Below are positions 9,347 through 20,983 of a stretch of 64,000 nucleotides of DNA, in pieces (positions within the stretch are counted from its first letter, which is position 1; each line of letters begins with the position of its first letter). The notes beneath the pieces were generated by a model. It was not told where the DNA came from and did no database searches. It saw only the letters and a program-made list of their open reading frames with translations. This DNA comes from Hyphomicrobiales bacterium. GTDB taxonomy: Bacteria; Pseudomonadota; Alphaproteobacteria; Rhizobiales; Devosiaceae. Position numbers and translations under genes: made by a program. The stretch lies in assembly GCA_026981645.1 (NCBI GenBank), contig JALSII010000008.1, positions 1 through 64,000 of the forward strand. The letters are read 5' to 3'.

Positions 9347-9400
9347 TCCGGCGCAGCTGATAATTTTTGCGAACCTGAACAGGTTTGGCGCTGCGCCGGA
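9347..9400 (+). other. Nested stem-loop ahead of sdhB
   Basis: An outer perfect 10-bp stem (9347-9356 with 9391-9400, TCCGGCGCAG/CTGCGCCGGA) encloses an inner 6-bp hairpin (9372-9385, AACCTG/CAGGTT). There is no T-run, so it is not a standard terminator. It lies 43 bp before the sdhB start and could act as an mRNA processing or stability element. Confidence 0.5.
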
Positions 9401-9443
9401 GAGACGAAACCAAAATGCGGACAATTGTTGCGGGTGAATTTTT

Positions 9444-10220
9444 ATGGTTGAACTTACGCTTCCCAAAAGGTCTCAACCCAGGCCGGGCAAGGTCTGGCCC
9501 CGACCCGCGGGGGCAGAGCTGCACGAGTACCGGATTTACCGCTATGATCCGGACAGTGAGGAAAACCCGCGCATTGATACTTTTTTTGTCGACCGTTCCG
9601 ATTGCGGACCGATGGTACTTGATGGCCTGCTGTGGATCAAAAACAAGATCGACCCCACACTGACCCTCAGACGTTCCTGCCGGGAGGGCGTGTGCGGGTC
9701 ATGCGCCATGAATGTGGATGGCCTGAATACGCTGGCCTGCACAAAAAGCGCCGACGAGATTTCCGGTCCGATCAAGGTCTATCCCCTGCCCCATCTGCCG
9801 GTGGTCAAGGACCTGGTGCCGGACCTTACGAATTTTTACGCTCAGCATCGCTCCATCGAACCCTGGCTTAAAACCAAAAGCCCCGAGCCGAGCAAAGAGT
9901 GGCCGCAATCCCATGATGAACGTGTAAGGCTCGACGGACTTTACGAATGCATTTTATGTGCCTGCTGCTCCACTTCATGCCCCAGCTACTGGTGGAACGG
10001 GGATCGGTATCTGGGGCCGGCTGTTCTGCTGCAGGCCTATCGTTGGCTGATTGACAGCCGGGATGAGGCAAAGGGCGAACGCTTGGATGATCTGGAAGAT
10101 CCCTTCAGGCTTTACCGCTGCCACACGATCCTGAACTGCTCCAACACCTGTCCAAAGGGCCTTAATCCGGCAAAAGCTATCGCCGAGATCAAAAAAATGA
10201 TGGTCGAGCGGCGCGTTTAG
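9444..10220 (+). CDS. sdhB: Succinate dehydrogenase iron-sulfur subunit
   Basis: The protein has 258 residues. The [2Fe-2S] cysteines are in [12 protein letters not shown] plus LAC, and the [4Fe-4S] and [3Fe-4S] ligands are in [12 protein letters not shown] and [14 protein letters not shown]. It carries electrons from the SdhA flavin to ubiquinone. The ATG at 9444 has only a weak upstream Shine-Dalgarno. The 620-bp distance from sdhA, filled by two small exported genes and a hairpin, is unusual for a subunit needed in equal amounts. Confidence 0.96.
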   Translation: MVELTLPKRSQPRPGKVWPRPAGAELHEYRIYRYDPDSEENPRIDTFFVDRSDCGPMVLDGLLWIKNKIDPTLTLRRSCREGVCGSCAMNVDGLNTLACTKSADEISGPIKVYPLPHLPVVKDLVPDLTNFYAQHRSIEPWLKTKSPEPSKEWPQSHDERVRLDGLYECILCACCSTSCPSYWWNGDRYLGPAVLLQAYRWLIDSRDEAKGERLDDLEDPFRLYRCHTILNCSNTCPKGLNPAKAIAEIKKMMVERRV

Positions 10221-10224
10221 AGAT

Positions 10225-10452
10225 ATGGCGAATTTTGAAACAATTCTGACCCATCGCGACACCAACATCTTGCGCATCATTGTGGTGGCGCTCAAGGCGC
10301 ACGGGTTCCATCCGCTTGAGGAGGGCGTTTCGGGGTTGCCGGGCATGCCGGGTGTTACGCCTTCAAAGGGACTTGGTGTGCAGGTTCCCACTGAAGAGGC
10401 TGAGGATGCCCGAATGCTGGCCCAGGCCCTGCTTGAAGAGATGACACGGTGA
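10225..10452 (+). CDS. DUF2007-like small protein
   Basis: This is a 75-residue cytoplasmic protein starting four bases after sdhB. It has the beta-alpha-beta look of DUF2007 (putative signal-transducing) proteins: an N-terminal LTHRDTNILRIIVVALKAHGF, a glycine/proline-rich middle and QVPTEEAEDARMLAQALLEE, where the family usually has a conserved V-x-V-P-x-E-D-A-x-x-A helix. The role is unknown. It is likely the last gene of the sdh transcript. Confidence 0.7.
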   Translation: MANFETILTHRDTNILRIIVVALKAHGFHPLEEGVSGLPGMPGVTPSKGLGVQVPTEEAEDARMLAQALLEEMTR

Positions 10453-10511
10453 CCTGGAACCTGTTGACAAACTTGAGAGGGTGCTGGGCCGCAGGAAGAT
10501 TTGGTCAGGTT

Positions 10512-10527
10512 TAGGGTCCTGACCCTA
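10512..10527 (+). terminator. Hairpin after the sdh cluster
   Basis: TAGGGT and ACCCTA pair around a four-base loop, and the hairpin is followed by a moderately T-rich stretch. It lies 60 bp after the DUF2007 stop. A weak intrinsic terminator is possible. Confidence 0.3.
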
Positions 10528-10593
10528 GATTTGTTGGGCAATATTCCATGATGTCGCAAAGGGGCCACAATGCTGGGGTCTTTGAAATTTGAT

Positions 10594-10609
10594 ATAGATT
10601 TTAATCTAT
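10594..10609. promoter_or_regulatory. A/T-rich palindrome ahead of the Omp19-like gene
   Basis: ATAGATT and AATCTAT form perfect 7-bp arms around TT. The site is about 60 bp before the lipoprotein start, where an operator would be expected. The regulator is unknown. Confidence 0.35.
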
Positions 10610-10668
10610 CGTCCGTCTGGTTGTGCTGGGGCTCCGACCTGCGTTACGGAAAAAGAATCGAGTAAAAT

Positions 10669-11370
10669 ATGGTGAATGCAGTGTTCAGTTCATCCGTGGT
10701 TTTGCGGGTCTTTAAGCTATCGGGATCCATGCTGCTTTTCGCAGCGCTGGCGGCGTGTGCCAGTTCTTCGCCGTTTTCAAACTCGCGGCGGTTTTCAACG
10801 CCCCCCGAGCAGTTGGCTCCGGTGGCTGGCTCCAGTGTGCAAAGCGCTGAACTTCCACCCCTGACAGGGGCTAATCCCTCCGGTGACCCGCTGGTGCAGG
10901 GGAGCGATGGCAGCAATGGATCAACCCAATTCGGTTTTCCCACTGACGGGCTGGTGAGTCAGGATCCCCTGCTGATGCCTGATGGCACCCCGGCGCAGAT
11001 TGCAGCCACCAACCCCGATGGTTCTTTTGTTTCGATTGATCCTTCGGGCCTGCCCACCAATGTGCAGACGCGCGACCTGAGCGGGGGACTGAGCACGCAG
11101 AAGCTTTTGGGCACATGGACAGTTATTGCGGGAGCTGAGCAGTGCCGGGTTAATCTGACCCAGACCCAGAAATCGGGCACAGACCGCCAGCGCGCTTCGG
11201 CGCCAAACTGCACGATTTCTGCTCTGGGGGGGCTGGCCTCGTGGAAACTTGCAGGCACACAGGTGCAGTTCTTTAACGAAAGCGGACAGCTTATCGGGGC
11301 GCTTTTGCAATCTGGTAACCGGTTTATTGGTACGCTTGCGGGCGGCCAGGGTATTTCGATGGCCGGATAG
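10669..11370 (+). CDS. Omp19/Inh-family outer-membrane lipoprotein (protease-inhibitor fold)
   Basis: The 233-residue protein has a lipobox LAAC with the lipidated cysteine at C30. A long low-complexity linker rich in Ser, Pro and Gly (about 31-135) leads to a C-terminal AprI/Inh-like domain (about 140-233) with LGTWTVIAGAEQCRVNL, a second cysteine in APNCTI, and ASWKLAGTQVQFFN. This is the architecture of Brucella Omp19, an outer-membrane lipoprotein that inhibits proteases. Activity here is an inference from that family. The gene stands alone before zapE. Confidence 0.8.
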   Translation: MVNAVFSSSVVLRVFKLSGSMLLFAALAACASSSPFSNSRRFSTPPEQLAPVAGSSVQSAELPPLTGANPSGDPLVQGSDGSNGSTQFGFPTDGLVSQDPLLMPDGTPAQIAATNPDGSFVSIDPSGLPTNVQTRDLSGGLSTQKLLGTWTVIAGAEQCRVNLTQTQKSGTDRQRASAPNCTISALGGLASWKLAGTQVQFFNESGQLIGALLQSGNRFIGTLAGGQGISMAG

Positions 11371-11405
11371 GTCCCCTCGGGGGGCGGATATCGGGGCCTG
11401 CGAAT

Positions 11406-13687
<2,282 letters not shown>

Positions 13688-13756
13688 ACAAATACAAAAC
13701 CGCGGGCGGCTTAGCGAATACTCAAATTTCAGGAACTTTCCACCAAGGGGCACTAA

Positions 13757-14950
13757 ATGAACATTCATGAACATCAGGCCAAGGCGTTGTTGAAGGAGTT
13801 TGGTGCACCGGTTGCCCAAGGTGTGGCAATATTCAAGACCAGCGAAGCGGGAGCGGCTGCTCAAAGCCTGCCGGGCCCGCTTTATGTGGTCAAAACCCAG
13901 ATTCATGCCGGGGGGCGCGGCAAGGGGCGGTTCAAGGAACTGGGGGAAGAAGCTGCAGGCGGTGTCCGGCTGGCCAAATCCATTGATGATGTAATTTTTC
14001 ATGCCGGGGAAATGCTCGGGAATACGCTGGTCACCAAACAGACAGGCCCCGAAGGCAAGCAGGTCAACCGGCTCTATATCGAGAACGGGGCCAACATTGC
14101 CCGTGAGCTCTATCTTTCTGTTCTGGTGGACCGGGAAACAGGGCGTGTAAGCTTTGTGGTCTCCACTGAAGGGGGCATGGATATTGAGGGGGTGGCGGCG
14201 GAAACACCGGAAAAAATCCACACCATCGCCATCCATCCCGACACCGGGGTTACGGAAGCGGATGCTGCAAGGCTTTGCGATGCGCTTGAACTTGAGGGCG
14301 AGGCGCGCAGTGATGGCATGAAACTGTTCCCGATCCTTTATAAAGCGTTTGTTGAAAAGGATATGAGCCTGCTCGAAATCAATCCGCTGATCGTTCTGGA
14401 CAATGGCGGCCTGCAGGTGCTCGACGCCAAGGTTTCCTTCGACAATAACGCTTTGTTCCGGCACCCCGATATCGAGGCGCTGCGTGACCTTTCCGAAGAG
14501 GATGAAAAGGAGATCGAGGCAGGCAAGCACGATCTGGCCTATATCGCCCTTGATGGCACTATCGGGTGCATGGTCAACGGGGCGGGACTGGCCATGGCGA
14601 CCATGGATATTATCAAGCTTTATGGCGAGCAGCCGGCCAATTTTCTCGATGTTGGTGGTGGCGCAACGGTGGAAAAGGTTACCGCAGCGTTCAAAATCAT
14701 TACGTCGGACCCCAGCGTCAAAGGTATTCTTGTGAACATTTTTGGCGGCATCATGCGCTGCGATGTCATTGCCGAGGGCGTTTTGCAGGCAGTCAAGGAA
14801 ATGGGTCTGAACGTGCCCCTGGTGGTTAGACTTGAAGGCACCAAGGTGGCTGAAGGCAAAAAACTTATCGACGAGAGCGATCTGGATGTGATTTCGGCCA
14901 GCGACCTTGATGATGCGGCGCAAAAGATAGTTGCTGCCGTCAGGGGTTGA
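13757..14950 (+). CDS. sucC: Succinyl-CoA synthetase, beta subunit
   Basis: The protein has 397 residues, opening with [16 protein letters not shown] and an ATP-grasp domain (about 1-240) followed by the CoA-ligase domain (about 245-390) with [15 protein letters not shown] and [13 protein letters not shown]. With SucD it converts succinyl-CoA to succinate and makes ATP or GTP. An AAGGGGC Shine-Dalgarno precedes the ATG. Its partner sucD is separated from it by an inserted exported-protein gene. Confidence 0.97.
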   Translation: MNIHEHQAKALLKEFGAPVAQGVAIFKTSEAGAAAQSLPGPLYVVKTQIHAGGRGKGRFKELGEEAAGGVRLAKSIDDVIFHAGEMLGNTLVTKQTGPEGKQVNRLYIENGANIARELYLSVLVDRETGRVSFVVSTEGGMDIEGVAAETPEKIHTIAIHPDTGVTEADAARLCDALELEGEARSDGMKLFPILYKAFVEKDMSLLEINPLIVLDNGGLQVLDAKVSFDNNALFRHPDIEALRDLSEEDEKEIEAGKHDLAYIALDGTIGCMVNGAGLAMATMDIIKLYGEQPANFLDVGGGATVEKVTAAFKIITSDPSVKGILVNIFGGIMRCDVIAEGVLQAVKEMGLNVPLVVRLEGTKVAEGKKLIDESDLDVISASDLDDAAQKIVAAVRG

Positions 14951-14977
14951 TTTGTTTGAACCAAAGGGAGAAATGCA

Positions 14978-15532
14978 ATGCGTCTGTTCAGTCTTGTTCT
15001 GATGAGTGCTCTTGCTCTTGGGTCAATCCAGCCGGCTCTGGCCAAGGTCAAAACCGGTGCGAACAAAGGTACAGAGTCCGGGAACGGTCCCAGCCCCACG
15101 ATCCTGGTGGAGGATGCGATACGGCTCTGCCAGCTGATTGTCGATAACGAGCGCGCTATTCTGGATGCCCTTGAATTTGAGGGCTGGAGCCAGAATGTCG
15201 AATATAATATCGGCAACGCGCCCTTCTACAAGGAAATCAACGCCACAATCTATTATGATGGGGTTGGAGATGTGGAAATCTGGGGCTATCTGGAAAATTA
15301 TCCGGGATATGACATCGGATATTGCGCCTATACCATTGCCGACCCGCAGCTAAAAATCAGCCTCGCACCGGTCGATGCTCTTGAAGGTTTTGATGGTGAA
15401 ATTGAAGTTGAAGGCGCGCAGTCTTACGGGGCCTGGCGGAGTGAGGGGGAAAACCCCGATACTTTCATTCACGCCTACCAAAACCTTGATACGTTTGTTT
15501 ACCAGATTACACGCATCGCCAAATTCGACTAG
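14978..15532 (+). CDS. Exported protein of unknown function inserted between sucC and sucD
   Basis: The 184-residue protein starts at ATG 14978 after GGGAGAAA, and its first 22 residues are a signal peptide (cleavage at ALA-KV). The mature part has two cysteines and is rich in Asp, Glu and aromatic residues ([32 protein letters not shown]), suggesting a beta-rich periplasmic domain. I do not recognise a family. It lies 27 bp after sucC and 68 bp before sucD in the same direction, so it splits a normally contiguous operon. A hairpin follows its stop codon. Confidence 0.8.
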   Translation: MRLFSLVLMSALALGSIQPALAKVKTGANKGTESGNGPSPTILVEDAIRLCQLIVDNERAILDALEFEGWSQNVEYNIGNAPFYKEINATIYYDGVGDVEIWGYLENYPGYDIGYCAYTIADPQLKISLAPVDALEGFDGEIEVEGAQSYGAWRSEGENPDTFIHAYQNLDTFVYQITRIAKFD

Positions 15533-15546
15533 GGTTTCGACCCTGG
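15529..15546 (+). terminator. Hairpin between the exported gene and sucD
   Basis: CTAGGGT and ACCCTGG pair (one G-T pair) around a TTCG loop directly at the stop codon of the inserted gene; a run of seven Ts comes some 20 bp later. Because sucD follows, it is more likely an attenuating or stabilising hairpin than a full terminator. Confidence 0.35.
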
Positions 15547-15600
15547 TGTTTTGCCTGTCCCGCACTTTTTTTAACGCCTTCCAACGGAGCTTAGAAATTC

Positions 15601-16506
15601 ATGTCCATTCTTGTCGATAAAAACACCAAAGTGCTGGTGCAGGGGCTGACCGGGAAAACCGGCACCTTTCATACCGAGCAGGCGCTGGCCTATTTCGGCA
15701 CGCAGATGGTGGGGGGCACGCACCCCAAAAAAGGCGGACAGAAATGGGTTTCGGGGCTGGACGGGACCGAGTTGCCGATTTTTACCACGGTAGCTGAAGG
15801 ACGCGAGGCAACGGGGGCCAATGCCAGCGTGATTTATGTGCCCCCGGCAGGAGCAGCGGCGGCCATTATCGAAGCAATCGAGGCTGAGATCGAATTGATT
15901 GTCGCCATTACCGAGGGGGTTCCGGTGCTTGACATGGTCAAGGTCAAGGCGCGGCTGGAAAAATCCAACTCGCGGCTTCTGGGCCCCAACTGCCCCGGCG
16001 TTCTGACTCCTGAAGAGTGCAAAATCGGCATCATGCCGGGCAATATCTTCAAAAAAGGCTCGGTGGGGATCGTGTCACGTTCCGGCACACTCACCTATGA
16101 GGCGGTGTTCCAGACCACCAATGAGGGGCTGGGGCAGACCACGGCCATCGGTATTGGTGGCGACCCGGTAAAAGGAACCGAGTTTATCGATGTGCTCGAG
16201 CTTTTTCTGGCCGATGATGAAACAAAGTCGATGATCATGATCGGGGAAATTGGCGGCTCGGCCGAAGAGGATGCAGCCCAGTTTCTGATTGATGAGGCCA
16301 AACGGGGCCGCTCCAAGCCGGTGGCCGGCTTCATTGCCGGGCTGACAGCGCCTCCGGGCCGGACCATGGGCCATGCAGGGGCGGTTATTTCCGGGGGCAA
16401 GGGCGGTGCTGAAGACAAAATCGACGCGATGGAAGCAGCGGGGATTGCAGTGTCGCGCTCGCCAGCAAAAATCGGTGAGGCACTGGTAAAGTTGCTCAAG
16501 GGTTAG
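15601..16506 (+). CDS. sucD: Succinyl-CoA synthetase, alpha subunit
   Basis: The protein has 301 residues. The CoA-binding Rossmann part (about 1-125, [20 protein letters not shown]), [19 protein letters not shown], and the phosphohistidine segment [16 protein letters not shown] are all present. It is the catalytic subunit phosphorylated during substrate-level phosphorylation, paired with SucC. It starts at ATG 15601. Confidence 0.97.
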   Translation: MSILVDKNTKVLVQGLTGKTGTFHTEQALAYFGTQMVGGTHPKKGGQKWVSGLDGTELPIFTTVAEGREATGANASVIYVPPAGAAAAIIEAIEAEIELIVAITEGVPVLDMVKVKARLEKSNSRLLGPNCPGVLTPEECKIGIMPGNIFKKGSVGIVSRSGTLTYEAVFQTTNEGLGQTTAIGIGGDPVKGTEFIDVLELFLADDETKSMIMIGEIGGSAEEDAAQFLIDEAKRGRSKPVAGFIAGLTAPPGRTMGHAGAVISGGKGGAEDKIDAMEAAGIAVSRSPAKIGEALVKLLKG

Positions 16507-16657
16507 GCGATATTTCCGGTGTTGGTGAATTATTATGCGAACGGGGCCGCAAGACTTTGTGCGCAACTCAATATTAACAAAATGCTAAGGGAAGCCTGAC
16601 ACTGTTGGAAAACGACCATGCGCGTTGAGCATTCAACGCCGGGCTTGGAACAGGGAA

Positions 16658-16675
16658 GGCGGGGGAGGCCCCGCC
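16658..16675 (+). promoter_or_regulatory. Hairpin covering the sucA ribosome binding site
   Basis: GGCGGGG and CCCCGCC form a perfect 7-bp GC stem with loop GAGG. The only good Shine-Dalgarno of sucA (GGGGAGG) lies in the left arm and loop, 9 to 20 bases before the ATG at 16684. Folding would sequester it, so translation of sucA may be controlled here. Confidence 0.45.
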
Positions 16676-16683
16676 GCAAATTC

Positions 16684-19671
16684 ATGACACGACAGGAACA
16701 GAACGAACAGTTCTTACTCACCTCGTTTCTCTACGGGGGGAATGCTTCTTATATTGACGAATTGTACGCGCAGTACCGGGCCGACCCCAAAAGCGTTGAT
16801 GAAAGCTGGGTGAGCTTTTTCGAACAGCTTGGGGATGCGCCGGGCGATGTTGCAGCCAACGCGAAGGGCGCAAGCTGGGGCCGCAAAGACTGGCCGCAGG
16901 CGCAAGGGGGCGAAGTGATTTCGGCCCTTGACGGGGACTGGGGGGAGATTTCGACAAAAGCGGGCAAGGCGGCTGTTGCCAAAGCTGTGGCTACGGGTAC
17001 GACTGCCAGCACCGAAGATATCATGCGGGCGGCGCGGGATTCCATCCATGCGATCATGATGATCCGCGCCTATCGCATGCGCGGGCACCTGCATGCGGAC
17101 CTGGACCCGCTCAAACTTCAGAAGAAAGCTCCAGCGCCGGAGCTGGACCCGGCGAGCTACGGGTTCAGCGAGGCCGACTATTCCCGTGAAATTTTCATCG
17201 ACAAATATCTGGGGCTGGAATATGCGACCATCCCCCAGATGCTCGATATCCTCAAGCGCACCTATTGCTCGACCTTCGGCATTGAGTTCATGCATATCTC
17301 GGACCCCGAGGCCAAGGCTTGGTTGCAGGAACGCATAGAGGGGCCAGGCAAGGAGATTTCTTTTACGCCGGAGGGAAAAAAAGCGATTCTGAACAAGCTT
17401 GTCGAAGCGGAGGGTTTTGAGAAGTTTCTCGACGTCAAATATACCGGCACCAAACGCTTCGGGCTGGATGGGGGGGAAAGCCTCATTCCGGCCCTTGAAC
17501 AGATTATCAAACACGGGGGTGCGCTGGGGGTCAAAGATATTGTTCTGGGTATGCCGCACCGGGGGCGACTCAATGTCCTGACGCAGGTGATGGGCAAGCC
17601 CCACCGGGCGCTGTTTCACGAGTTCAAGGGGGGCGCATTCTACCCCGACGACGTGGAAGGCTCGGGAGATGTGAAATATCACCTGGGAGCCTCTTCGGAC
17701 CGTGAATTTGATGGCAATGAGGTGCATTTGTCACTCACCGCCAATCCCAGCCATCTGGAAATCGTCAATCCGGTGGTTTTGGGCAAGGCGCGGGCCAAGC
17801 AGGATCAGCACAGTGCAGTTGAGGGTAAACTTGTTGCACCGCAGGAAACCAACAGGGCGGCGGTTCTGCCTTTGCTGCTGCACGGGGACGCGGCCTTTGC
17901 CGGGCAGGGTGTGGTTGCGGAATGTTTCGGGCTTTCAGGGCTCAAGGGTCACCGTACGGGGGGGTCCATTCACTTTGTGGTCAATAACCAGATAGGGTTC
18001 ACCACTTCTCCCATATATTCGCGCTCTTCGCCCTATCCCACTGATGTGGCCAAAATGATTGAGGCGCCGGTGTTCCATGTAAACGGGGATGATCCCGAGG
18101 CTGTGGTCTACGCGGCCAAGGTGGCGATTGAATATCGCCAGCAATTCGGCAAGCCGGTGGTCATCGACATGTTCTGCTATCGTCGTTTCGGACACAATGA
18201 GGGGGATGAGCCCTCCTTCACCCAGCCCCTGATGTATAAAACCATCCGTGCCCACAAAACGACACTGGAACTCTATGCGCAAAAGCTGATTGATGAAGGG
18301 GTTTTGAGTGCCGATGATGTTGCAAAGATGAAAGCGGACTGGCGGGCGCATCTGGAAACCGAGTTTTCCGGGGGTGAACAATACCAGCCCGACAAGGCGG
18401 ACTGGCTGGATGGAGCCTGGAAAGATTTCAGAACCGCGGAGCAGGAAGGCCCACGGCGGGGCGATACCGGGGTTGATCTGGAAAAGCTCAAGGCAATCGG
18501 CAAAGTGCTGACTGCCATTCCCGAAAAGTTCAACGCACACCGTACTATTCAGCGGTTTATGAAAAACCGTCAGAACGCCATCGAGACTGAACAAGGTATC
18601 GACTGGGCGACCGGAGAGGCGCTGGCCTTTGGCTCGCTTTTGAGCGAACGCCATCCGGTGCGCCTGAGCGGTCAGGATTGCGAGCGGGGCACGTTCTCCC
18701 AGCGCCATTCGGTTATTCTGGACCAGAGCAATGGCGAACCCTATACGCCTCTGAACTACCTGGCTCCCGACCAGGGGCGTTATGAGGTCATTAATTCGAT
18801 GCTCTCCGAAGAGGCGGTGCTGGGCTTTGAATATGGCTATTCGCTGGTTGAGCCCAATACGCTGACCCTATGGGAGGGTCAGTTTGGCGATTTTGTCAAC
18901 GGGGCGCAGGTGATTATTGACCAGTTCATCTCTTCGGGGGAACAGAAATGGTTTCGCATGTCGGGTCTGGTTCTGCTGCTTCCGCATGGTTATGAGGGGC
19001 AGGGGCCGGAGCACTCCTCAGCCCGGCTGGAGCGGTTTTTGCAGCTTTGCGCCGAGGACAATATGCAGGTGGCAAACTGTACGACACCGGCCAATTATTT
19101 CCACATCCTGCGGCGTCAACTGCACAGGGATTTTCGCAAGCCCCTTATACTGATGACGCCAAAGTCGCTTTTGCGTCATAAAAAGGCGACCTCAGGTTTA
19201 ACGGAACTGGGGCCGGATTCGTGCTTCCACCGTCTGCTCTGGGATGATGCGGAGGCACCGGGCGTGGCCAAAACCGACATCAAGCTGGTGGCAGACGACA
19301 AAATCCGGCGTGTGGTGATGTGCACGGGCAAGGTCTATTACGACCTGTTGGAAGACCGGGAAAAACGCGGAATAAACGATGTTTACCTGATGCGGCTGGA
19401 GCAGCTTTATCCGTTCCCGGCCAAGGCCCTGCACGGGGAATTGTCGCGCTTTGGCAATGCGGAAATCTTCTGGTGCCAGGAAGAGCCCAAGAATATGGGG
19501 GCCTGGGCCTTCATCCAGCCCTATGTGGAATGGGTTCTGGATCAGCTCGGGCGCTCAGGTGAGAGGCCCCATTATGTGGGCCGGGCTTCAGCGGCTTCAA
19601 CAGCTACCGGGCTGATGCGCAAGCATCAGCGCGAGATGGAAATCTTCCTTGAAGAGGCTTTTGCCAAGTAG
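16684..19671 (+). CDS. sucA: 2-oxoglutarate dehydrogenase E1 component
   Basis: The 995-residue start at ATG 16684 (MTRQEQNEQFLLTSFLYGGN) matches the usual N-terminus of alphaproteobacterial SucA; an upstream in-frame ATG at 16618 would add a basic tail unlike the family. The thiamine-pyrophosphate E1 domain has GMPHRGRLNVL (about 285), the conserved HLGAS, the NNQIGFTTSP segment and the transketolase-like C-terminal part. It decarboxylates 2-oxoglutarate and passes the succinyl group to SucB. The stop region carries an 11-bp tandem duplication (GCCAAGTAGGT) that repeats the end of the gene. Confidence 0.96.
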   Translation: MTRQEQNEQFLLTSFLYGGNASYIDELYAQYRADPKSVDESWVSFFEQLGDAPGDVAANAKGASWGRKDWPQAQGGEVISALDGDWGEISTKAGKAAVAKAVATGTTASTEDIMRAARDSIHAIMMIRAYRMRGHLHADLDPLKLQKKAPAPELDPASYGFSEADYSREIFIDKYLGLEYATIPQMLDILKRTYCSTFGIEFMHISDPEAKAWLQERIEGPGKEISFTPEGKKAILNKLVEAEGFEKFLDVKYTGTKRFGLDGGESLIPALEQIIKHGGALGVKDIVLGMPHRGRLNVLTQVMGKPHRALFHEFKGGAFYPDDVEGSGDVKYHLGASSDREFDGNEVHLSLTANPSHLEIVNPVVLGKARAKQDQHSAVEGKLVAPQETNRAAVLPLLLHGDAAFAGQGVVAECFGLSGLKGHRTGGSIHFVVNNQIGFTTSPIYSRSSPYPTDVAKMIEAPVFHVNGDDPEAVVYAAKVAIEYRQQFGKPVVIDMFCYRRFGHNEGDEPSFTQPLMYKTIRAHKTTLELYAQKLIDEGVLSADDVAKMKADWRAHLETEFSGGEQYQPDKADWLDGAWKDFRTAEQEGPRRGDTGVDLEKLKAIGKVLTAIPEKFNAHRTIQRFMKNRQNAIETEQGIDWATGEALAFGSLLSERHPVRLSGQDCERGTFSQRHSVILDQSNGEPYTPLNYLAPDQGRYEVINSMLSEEAVLGFEYGYSLVEPNTLTLWEGQFGDFVNGAQVIIDQFISSGEQKWFRMSGLVLLLPHGYEGQGPEHSSARLERFLQLCAEDNMQVANCTTPANYFHILRRQLHRDFRKPLILMTPKSLLRHKKATSGLTELGPDSCFHRLLWDDAEAPGVAKTDIKLVADDKIRRVVMCTGKVYYDLLEDREKRGINDVYLMRLEQLYPFPAKALHGELSRFGNAEIFWCQEEPKNMGAWAFIQPYVEWVLDQLGRSGERPHYVGRASAASTATGLMRKHQREMEIFLEEAFAK

Positions 19672-19747
19672 GTGCCAAGTAGGGCGGGACTGAGTTTCCG
19701 CAAGCAAGTTCGAATTTTTGAAAACCAAAAACCCAAGGACCCTAAAT

Positions 19748-20971
19748 ATGTCCACTGAAATTAAAGTGCCCACCCTGGGTGAAAGCGTGACCGAAGCCAC
19801 CATTGGCCAATGGTTCAAGAAAGTTGGCGATGCGGTGGCGGTGGATGAGCCGCTGGTCGAGCTTGAAACCGATAAGGTGGCGGTGGAAGTGCCCTCGCCG
19901 GTTGCGGGGGTGATTGAAACCATCGTCGCGGTTGAGGGCGACAATGTGGAGGTGGGGGCGCTGGTGGCTACCATCAAGGAAGGCGCAACCGGCGCGGCTC
20001 CCGCCAAGGCAACGGAAAAAACTACATCTGCCACACCTGTAAAAGAAACGCCAAAGGCGGCAGCGACAGACGCAAGCGAAATGCCTGCGAGCCCGGCGGC
20101 GCAAAAGCTGATGAAAGAAAAGCAGATTTCTGCCGCAGATGTTTCGGGAAGCGGCAAGCGGGGCCAGGTTCTGAAAGAAGACGTACTGGCGGCGGTCAGC
20201 AAAACGGTTGCAACTCCCGTTGCAGCGGCCCCATCTGCAGCGCCAAGAGGGCCATCTCCGGCGGAAGACGCTCCACGGGAGGAGCGGGTGAAGATGACCC
20301 GCCTGCGCCAGACCATTGCCCGCAGGCTGAAGGATGCCCAGAATACTGCGGCCATGCTGACCACGTTCAATGAAGTGGACATGGGGCCGGTCATGGATTT
20401 GCGCAAAACCTACAAGGAATTGTTTGAAAAGAAACACGGGGTGAAGCTGGGGTTCATGGGGTTTTTCTGCAAGGCGGTGACCCATGCGCTCAAAGAAATT
20501 CCCTCGGTAAACGCCGAGATTGACGGCACCGACATCGTTTACAAGAACTTTGCTCATATCGGGGTCGCGGTGGGCACTGACAAGGGGCTGGTGGTGCCGG
20601 TTGTGCGCGATGCGGACCAGATGTCGATTGCTGAAGTCGAGCTTGAAATCGGACGGTTGGGACGCGCGGCGCGCGATGGAAAGCTGACAATGGCGGACAT
20701 GCAAGGGGGCTCGTTCACCCTGTCCAATGGCGGGGTTTATGGCTCGCTGATGTCAACGCCGATATTGAATGCACCACAAAGCGGTATTCTGGGGATGCAT
20801 AAAATCCAGCAACGGCCAGTGGCCATTGATGGAGAAGTGGTCATCCGCCCGATGATGTATCTGGCGCTTTCCTACGATCACCGTATTGTTGACGGCAAGG
20901 AAGCGGTGACATTTCTGGTGCGGGTCAAGGAAAGTCTTGAAGATCCGCAACGGCTGGTGCTTGACCTTTAG
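19748..20971 (+). CDS. sucB: 2-oxoglutarate dehydrogenase E2 component (dihydrolipoyl succinyltransferase)
   Basis: The start is ATG 19748 after AAGGA. The 407-residue protein has one lipoyl domain (1-75) with the lipoylated lysine K43 in [11 protein letters not shown], an Ala/Lys/Pro-rich linker, a peripheral-subunit-binding domain (about 110-150) and a catalytic domain ending with [17 protein letters not shown]. It transfers succinyl groups to CoA and forms the core of the complex with SucA and LpdA. Confidence 0.97.
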   Translation: MSTEIKVPTLGESVTEATIGQWFKKVGDAVAVDEPLVELETDKVAVEVPSPVAGVIETIVAVEGDNVEVGALVATIKEGATGAAPAKATEKTTSATPVKETPKAAATDASEMPASPAAQKLMKEKQISAADVSGSGKRGQVLKEDVLAAVSKTVATPVAAAPSAAPRGPSPAEDAPREERVKMTRLRQTIARRLKDAQNTAAMLTTFNEVDMGPVMDLRKTYKELFEKKHGVKLGFMGFFCKAVTHALKEIPSVNAEIDGTDIVYKNFAHIGVAVGTDKGLVVPVVRDADQMSIAEVELEIGRLGRAARDGKLTMADMQGGSFTLSNGGVYGSLMSTPILNAPQSGILGMHKIQQRPVAIDGEVVIRPMMYLALSYDHRIVDGKEAVTFLVRVKESLEDPQRLVLDL

Positions 20972-20983
20972 GGGGCGAATGAT

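Noticed and set aside
16618-16683. Upstream ATG as start of sucA
   Set aside because: The extra 22 residues are basic and unlike other SucA N-termini, whereas MTRQEQNEQFLLTSF fits the family.
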